Of a stretch of 6,816 bases of DNA, positions 6,228-6,816 are shown in pieces. A program made the translations under genes and the position numbers. The DNA comes from an uncultured Nitrospira sp. (GTDB lineage: Bacteria; Nitrospirota; Nitrospiria; Nitrospirales; UBA8639), in assembly GCA_902500695.1 (NCBI GenBank), contig CABVRQ010000004.1:87783-94598 (forward strand). Direction: 5' to 3'. A model generated the notes under the pieces. That model made no database searches. It had not been told where the DNA came from and saw only the letters and a program-made list of their open reading frames with translations. Every line of letters starts with the position of its first letter. Position 1 is the stretch's first letter.

Positions 6228-6816
6228 CTACTGAATTTCCCAGGCTGAGGAAGCCGAACCGGGGAACCCCACGGTCGAAATGGACGACCCGTTCATCAGC
6301 CAGACAGCCACCGTGCCTTTGGCATTTCGCCAGATGACATCCGCCTTACCATCCCCATTCACATCACCGACTTGAGAAATTTTCCACGCTAAGGGTACCC
6401 CGCCCGGGAAGCCCGCAGTGGCAATGGCGGTCCCATTCATTAACCAGATCGCGGTGGTACCATCACTCTGGTTGCGCCAGACCAGGTCGGCTTTGGCATC
6501 GCCATTAACATCGCCCACGCCGGCAATCTCAAAAGCCGTTGAAGCACTACCGGGAAAGCCCACACTCGTGATGCTTAACCCGTTCATCAGCCACACGGCC
6601 ACGGTGCCAGTGGCATTCCGCCAGATGACATCCGCCTTGCCATCCCCATTCACATCACCCACGCCCGCAATTCGCCAGGCCAAAGGCAACCCGCCAGGAA
6701 AGCCGGAAGAACCAATGGAAGTCCCATTCATAAACCAGATTGCGGTACTGCCATCAGTCCTGTTGCGCCAGACCAGGTCGGCTTTGCCATCGCCATTGAC
6801 ATCGCCCACGCCGGCA
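6228..6816 (-). CDS. FG-GAP/VCBS repeat protein, paralogue A (C-terminal part; start beyond right edge)
   Basis: The stop TAG is at 6228-6230 and the frame is open to the right edge, so only the C-terminal 195 or so residues are seen. Four FG-GAP units are present: 6660-6806 (A), 6516-6659 (B), 6369-6515 (A) and 6231-6368 (B, terminal). The ending ...STVGFPGSASSAWEIQ nearly matches the complete paralogue, and the last A unit ends in ISQV in both, so the C-termini are positional equivalents. One loop reads DVNGDAKAD, with Ala replacing the Gly of the calcium loop. Both B units are one residue shorter (NATGTVAV, NAKGTVAV) than those of the neighbour (NGTSGTVAV). I infer, but cannot see, the same signal peptide, PASTA and propeller modules upstream. 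The GTG at 6807-6809 is an internal Val, not a start. Confidence 0.88.
   Translation of the reverse strand, partial: AGVGDVNGDGKADLVWRNRTDGSTAIWFMNGTSIGSSGFPGGLPLAWRIAGVGDVNGDGKADVIWRNATGTVAVWLMNGLSITSVGFPGSASTAFEIAGVGDVNGDAKADLVWRNQSDGTTAIWLMNGTAIATAGFPGGVPLAWKISQVGDVNGDGKADVIWRNAKGTVAVWLMNGSSISTVGFPGSASSAWEIQ

Noticed and set aside
6228..6809. Stand-alone 193-residue FG-GAP gene starting with GTG at 6807-6809
   Set aside because: That GTG is the Val of the repeated GVGDVNGDG motif and the frame stays open to the window edge. It is the tail of a larger gene.

Overview
The window carries three tandem, co-oriented paralogues on the minus strand, two of them cut by the window edges. Each visible piece fits one architecture: a Sec-type signal peptide, an array of PASTA domains, a roughly 260-residue beta-propeller-like domain with no firm family assignment, and a C-terminal array of 46-51-residue FG-GAP/VCBS-type repeats with calcium-binding-like loops. 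No enzyme, RNA gene, transposase or CRISPR array is visible. The plus-strand open frames are antisense shadows of the repeat-rich coding sequence.

Layout in the minus-strand reading direction (right to left). From 6816 to 6228 lies the end of the first paralogue: four FG-GAP units, then a stop. A spacer follows (6227-5932) with a weak terminator-like hairpin and a tentative promoter. The complete second paralogue runs from 5931 to 2707 (1074 residues; 7 PASTA, middle domain, 6 FG-GAP units). A second spacer (2706-2325) holds a ~108-bp imperfect palindrome at 2371-2478. The third paralogue runs from 2324 off the left edge (5 PASTA, middle domain, at least 3 FG-GAP units).

The proteins look like exported, non-enzymatic surface or periplasmic proteins. 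They have no kinase or transpeptidase module, no obvious C-terminal anchor and no lipobox. By family knowledge, PASTA domains suggest contact with cell wall or other glycans, and FG-GAP propellers suggest calcium-stabilised binding or adhesion. No partner or substrate can be read from the sequence.

The evolutionary signal is the most interesting part. Paralogues differ in PASTA number (5 versus 7). FG-GAP units alternate between two types, giving a 98-residue (294-bp) higher-order repeat. Private indels and substitutions are shared by units within one gene but not between genes, which points to tandem duplication with gene conversion or unequal crossing-over.

Organism: moderately GC-rich and bacterial. 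The palindrome (ends TTGAAAAAAG and CTTTTTTGAA, with CCGCCAGCGGCGTTCTCG and GCGGCCTTGCTGGACGAAC inside) resembles, from memory, a dispersed intergenic repeat common in Nitrospira and related Nitrospirota. That makes a Nitrospira-like nitrifier or relative a reasonable but unproven guess.
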